From Candidatus Bathyarchaeota archaeon (lineage in GTDB: Archaea; Thermoproteota; Bathyarchaeia; Bathyarchaeales; Bathycorpusculaceae): a stretch of DNA of 6,707 nucleotides. The position numbers were made by a program, and so were the translations under genes. The stretch is taken from the NCBI GenBank assembly GCA_030627225.1, contig DAOUSM010000050.1, forward strand, positions 1-6,707. Reading direction: 5' to 3'. Position 1 is the stretch's first letter. The number at the start of each line of letters is the position of its first letter. The notes beneath the pieces are model-generated. The model ran no database searches. It was not told the DNA's origin and was given only the letters and a program-made list of their open reading frames with translations. Shown here piece by piece: positions 5,102-6,707 of the stretch.

Positions 5102-5850
5102 ATGGTTCCATGATGCCTTTCCCGATTAAAGAGGGGCATTAAATTTGCAAACATTAAAACTTTATACAAAAAGGCTCCGATGAAAGTTGCACTCAATGTG
5201 ATGATTATTCGTTCTATCGGATAAATCCATGTGATAACTTGCCATGCTGTTGTCCAAGCGTTAACATCCGCCATGAAAATAGGCCAAGAAATAAGCTCAA
5301 AGGTTAGGGAACCAGCAATTTGACCAGCTAAAGTTGATGTTAAAGAAACGGCGAAAAAGGTGGGTAAAAGCCTTAAATTATCATCAGGGTTCCGTATATT
5401 CTTTAAATCCATAGACTGCAACGGTAAGACCAAAATTAGAAAACCGATTATCTGAAACCACATGAATGGGGGATAAAGCCAAACTGGCCCAATGAAAGGG
5501 TAAAACCCGAAGAAGAATAGAAGCGAAAAATACGTGAAAGCGCAAATGCTCCGCTTACCCATGTATATCATGCCAGCGAAAACCGCTGCAACAATGCCCG
5601 ATACAAAACTTGGCGGAGAGAAATGACAGGCAAAAAATCCAATTGTCCCACCTAAAAGTGTGGACACCATGCCTAAGTATGGTCCAAGAATTATCCCGAT
5701 TATAGGTGCCATGATTGCCGCTAAAGTTATGGCTTTACTTTGCAAGCCAATTATTGGAAAAGCTGGCCAGAAACAGAAATTCGCATACAAAGCTGTAAAA
5801 CATACAGTTAAAGCCACGTCTTTGGCTGTCAATTTCTTACCCTTCCGCAT
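5098..5850 (-). CDS. Multi-pass membrane protein resembling an ECF transporter S (substrate-binding) component
   Basis: A 250-residue integral membrane protein with a short basic N terminus (MRKGKK) and about six to seven hydrophobic segments, at roughly 11-33, 37-57, 60-76, 83-97, 103-145 (probably two), 162-186 and 208-236. It ends in a short basic tail after Y-P-I-E-R-I-I-I-T. An Ala-rich first helix starting T-A-K-D-V-A, Pro-Gly-rich turns (GIILGPYLGMVS, LLGGTIGFF) and this length resemble ECF S components, which capture a vitamin or similar small molecule and work with an EcfT/EcfA module encoded elsewhere. Substrate cannot be told. AAGGGATG (5857-5864) lies 6 nt before the ATG. Its TAG stop overlaps the stop of the convergent TIM-barrel gene, and it is divergent from the SAM hydroxide adenosyltransferase gene. 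An unrelated archaeal membrane family remains possible. Confidence 0.65.
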   Translation of the reverse strand: MRKGKKLTAKDVALTVCFTALYANFCFWPAFPIIGLQSKAITLAAIMAPIIGIILGPYLGMVSTLLGGTIGFFACHFSPPSFVSGIVAAVFAGMIYMGKRSICAFTYFSLLFFFGFYPFIGPVWLYPPFMWFQIIGFLILVLPLQSMDLKNIRNPDDNLRLLPTFFAVSLTSTLAGQIAGSLTFELISWPIFMADVNAWTTAWQVITWIYPIERIIITLSATFIGAFLYKVLMFANLMPLFNRERHHGTI

Positions 5851-5965
5851 ACTTTACATCCCTTCTATGTGGTGCAGCTTCCAACTTAGAACTTTACTGA
5901 ATAATATTATCGTTTATTTTAGCTGTTCGGTATGGCTTACATCCGTCTACCTAAAGAACACAATC
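5851..5965. promoter_or_regulatory. Divergent promoter region between the S-component-like gene and the SAM hydroxide adenosyltransferase gene
   Basis: An AT-rich core holds the perfect 10-bp palindrome ATAATATTAT (5901-5910), which could serve as a TATA box in either direction, and TTTATTTTA (5913-5921), a plus-strand TATA candidate giving a start near 5943 and a leader of about 23 nt. For the minus gene a start near 5878 would give a leader of about 28 nt. No other element is evident. Confidence 0.35.
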
Positions 5966-6707
5966 ATGGCAGAGCAAAAAGCACAAGAAGAAGAATGCCT
6001 TACTGAACTAAACATGCCGAATCCCATAATCACCTTAACGACAGATTTTGGATTAAAAGACCCATATGTAGCAGAAATGAAAGCAGTTATACTAAGCATA
6101 AGTCCAAACACAGCAATTGTTGACATAACACACCAGATAGAAAAATTCAACATAAGAATGGGCGCATATGTATTAGCTGCTGCGTCACCATACTTTCCAA
6201 AAGGCACAATTCATGTAGTAGTTGTAGATCCTGGAGTTGGAACACAACGTAAAGCCATACTTATCCAGACAAAGCAAGGTTATTTTATTGGACCGGATAA
6301 CGGTGTATTAACCCTCGCAGCAAAAAATCAAGGTATAGAACACGTTTACAAAATAACAAATCCAAAGCTAATGCTTCCAAAAATATCCAATACCTTTCAT
6401 GGAAGAGACATATTCGCGCCAGCAGCTGCCCACCTAGCAAATGGAACACCACCATCGGAATTCGGACCGGAAATCCACAAAATCGTAACACCGAAATTCG
6501 CGAAAATAACCAAGAGAAAGAACATGCTAACAGGCGAAGTCATACACATAGACGGTTTCGGAAACATAATCACAAACTTCAGAGAGAAACAGCTAGAATC
6601 AATGGGCACAAAGGCAACGGTTAACCTTAAACTCAAAGACATCAGGCTAAAGCTAAATCTTTGCAAAGCCTACGCAGAAGTTGAAGCACAAAAACCATTA
6701 GCCATCA
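5966..6707 (+). CDS. SAM hydroxide adenosyltransferase (SAM hydrolase, DUF62 family), 3' end missing
   Basis: Cleaves S-adenosylmethionine with water to adenosine and methionine; the fold is shared with fluorinase and chlorinase. 247 codons are visible before the right edge; from family length about 30 are missing. Motifs, numbered from ATG 5966: IITLTTDFGLKDPYVAEMKA at 21-40, IVDITHQI at 51-58, FNIRMGAYVLAAA at 61-73, VVVDPGVGTQRKA at 85-97, GPDNGVLTLAA further on, TFHGRDIFAPAAAHLA, and GFGNIITNF. The family's Asp-Arg-His triad is present as D88, R95 and H145, which supports the hydroxide-transfer type over a halogenase. Start: ATG 5966 gives a polar 16-residue extension (MAEQKAQEEECLTELN) before the usual beginning. 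ATG 6014 (MPNPIITLTTDFG) aligns better with the family, but neither has a clear ribosome binding site; the distance from the candidate TATA box slightly favours 5966. Divergent from the membrane protein gene. Confidence 0.9.
   Translation, partial: MAEQKAQEEECLTELNMPNPIITLTTDFGLKDPYVAEMKAVILSISPNTAIVDITHQIEKFNIRMGAYVLAAASPYFPKGTIHVVVVDPGVGTQRKAILIQTKQGYFIGPDNGVLTLAAKNQGIEHVYKITNPKLMLPKISNTFHGRDIFAPAAAHLANGTPPSEFGPEIHKIVTPKFAKITKRKNMLTGEVIHIDGFGNIITNFREKQLESMGTKATVNLKLKDIRLKLNLCKAYAEVEAQKPLAI

Noticed and set aside
5867..5965. Upstream extension of the SAM hydrolase frame to ATG 5867
   Set aside because: The frame is open, but the extra residues are not family-like and the stretch contains the AT-rich promoter elements needed by both neighbouring genes.
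5947..6666. Minus-strand frames of 68-89 codons within the SAM hydrolase gene
   Set aside because: Antisense shadows of a clearly conserved plus-strand gene.

Overview
The window looks like chromosomal DNA of an archaeon. It carries a coenzyme F420 biosynthesis-type ligase, a close relative of archaeal/thermococcal glyoxylate reductase, a small ubiquitin-like protein resembling Urm1, a SAM hydroxide adenosyltransferase (DUF62), GGTGA-type Shine-Dalgarno sites, and AT-rich TATA-like elements in the short intergenic gaps. Base composition is moderate. A Bathyarchaeia-like or related TACK lineage would fit, but the assignment is inference from gene content; no rRNA or other marker is present.

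Layout. Positions 1-601 (minus) hold a 200-codon open frame that runs off the left edge. Its first ~163 residues are the N-terminal part of a class I/II PLP aminotransferase. The last ~37 residues abruptly become what looks like the beginning of a DarT-type (DUF4433) ADP-ribosyltransferase, in the same frame. Positions 693-1697 (minus) encode a glyoxylate/hydroxypyruvate reductase (gyaR). After a 96-bp divergent promoter region comes a plus-strand cluster of four tightly packed genes: glycerate 2-kinase (gckA, 1794-3170), a MoaD/Urm1-like sulfur-carrier or protein modifier (3190-3477), an F420-0:gamma-glutamyl ligase family protein (cofE-like, 3483-4271), and a xylose-isomerase-like TIM-barrel protein (4268-5101). 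The last gene overlaps tail to tail by 4 bp with a minus-strand multi-pass membrane protein resembling an ECF transporter S component (5098-5850). A second divergent gap of 115 bp separates that gene from a SAM hydroxide adenosyltransferase (5966 to the right edge, 3' end missing).

How the genes may work together. Aminotransferase, hydroxypyruvate/glyoxylate reductase, glycerate 2-kinase and a TIM barrel that could be a hydroxypyruvate-isomerase-type enzyme fit a route from serine or glyoxylate/C3 hydroxy-acids through D-glycerate to 2-phosphoglycerate. The Urm1-like and CofE-like genes lie between gckA and the TIM-barrel gene and are probably co-transcribed with them. A link between phosphoglycerate supply and F420 side-chain assembly is possible but speculative. 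The membrane protein and the SAM-cleaving enzyme form a divergent pair that may concern uptake or salvage of a nucleoside or cofactor.

Most notable: the in-frame aminotransferase/DarT-like junction at about 107-121, the altered signature motif in the CofE-like ligase, the Ala-Gly rather than Gly-Gly end of the Urm1-like protein, and the S-component/SAM-hydrolase pairing. I see no CRISPR array, tRNA, rRNA or insertion sequence.
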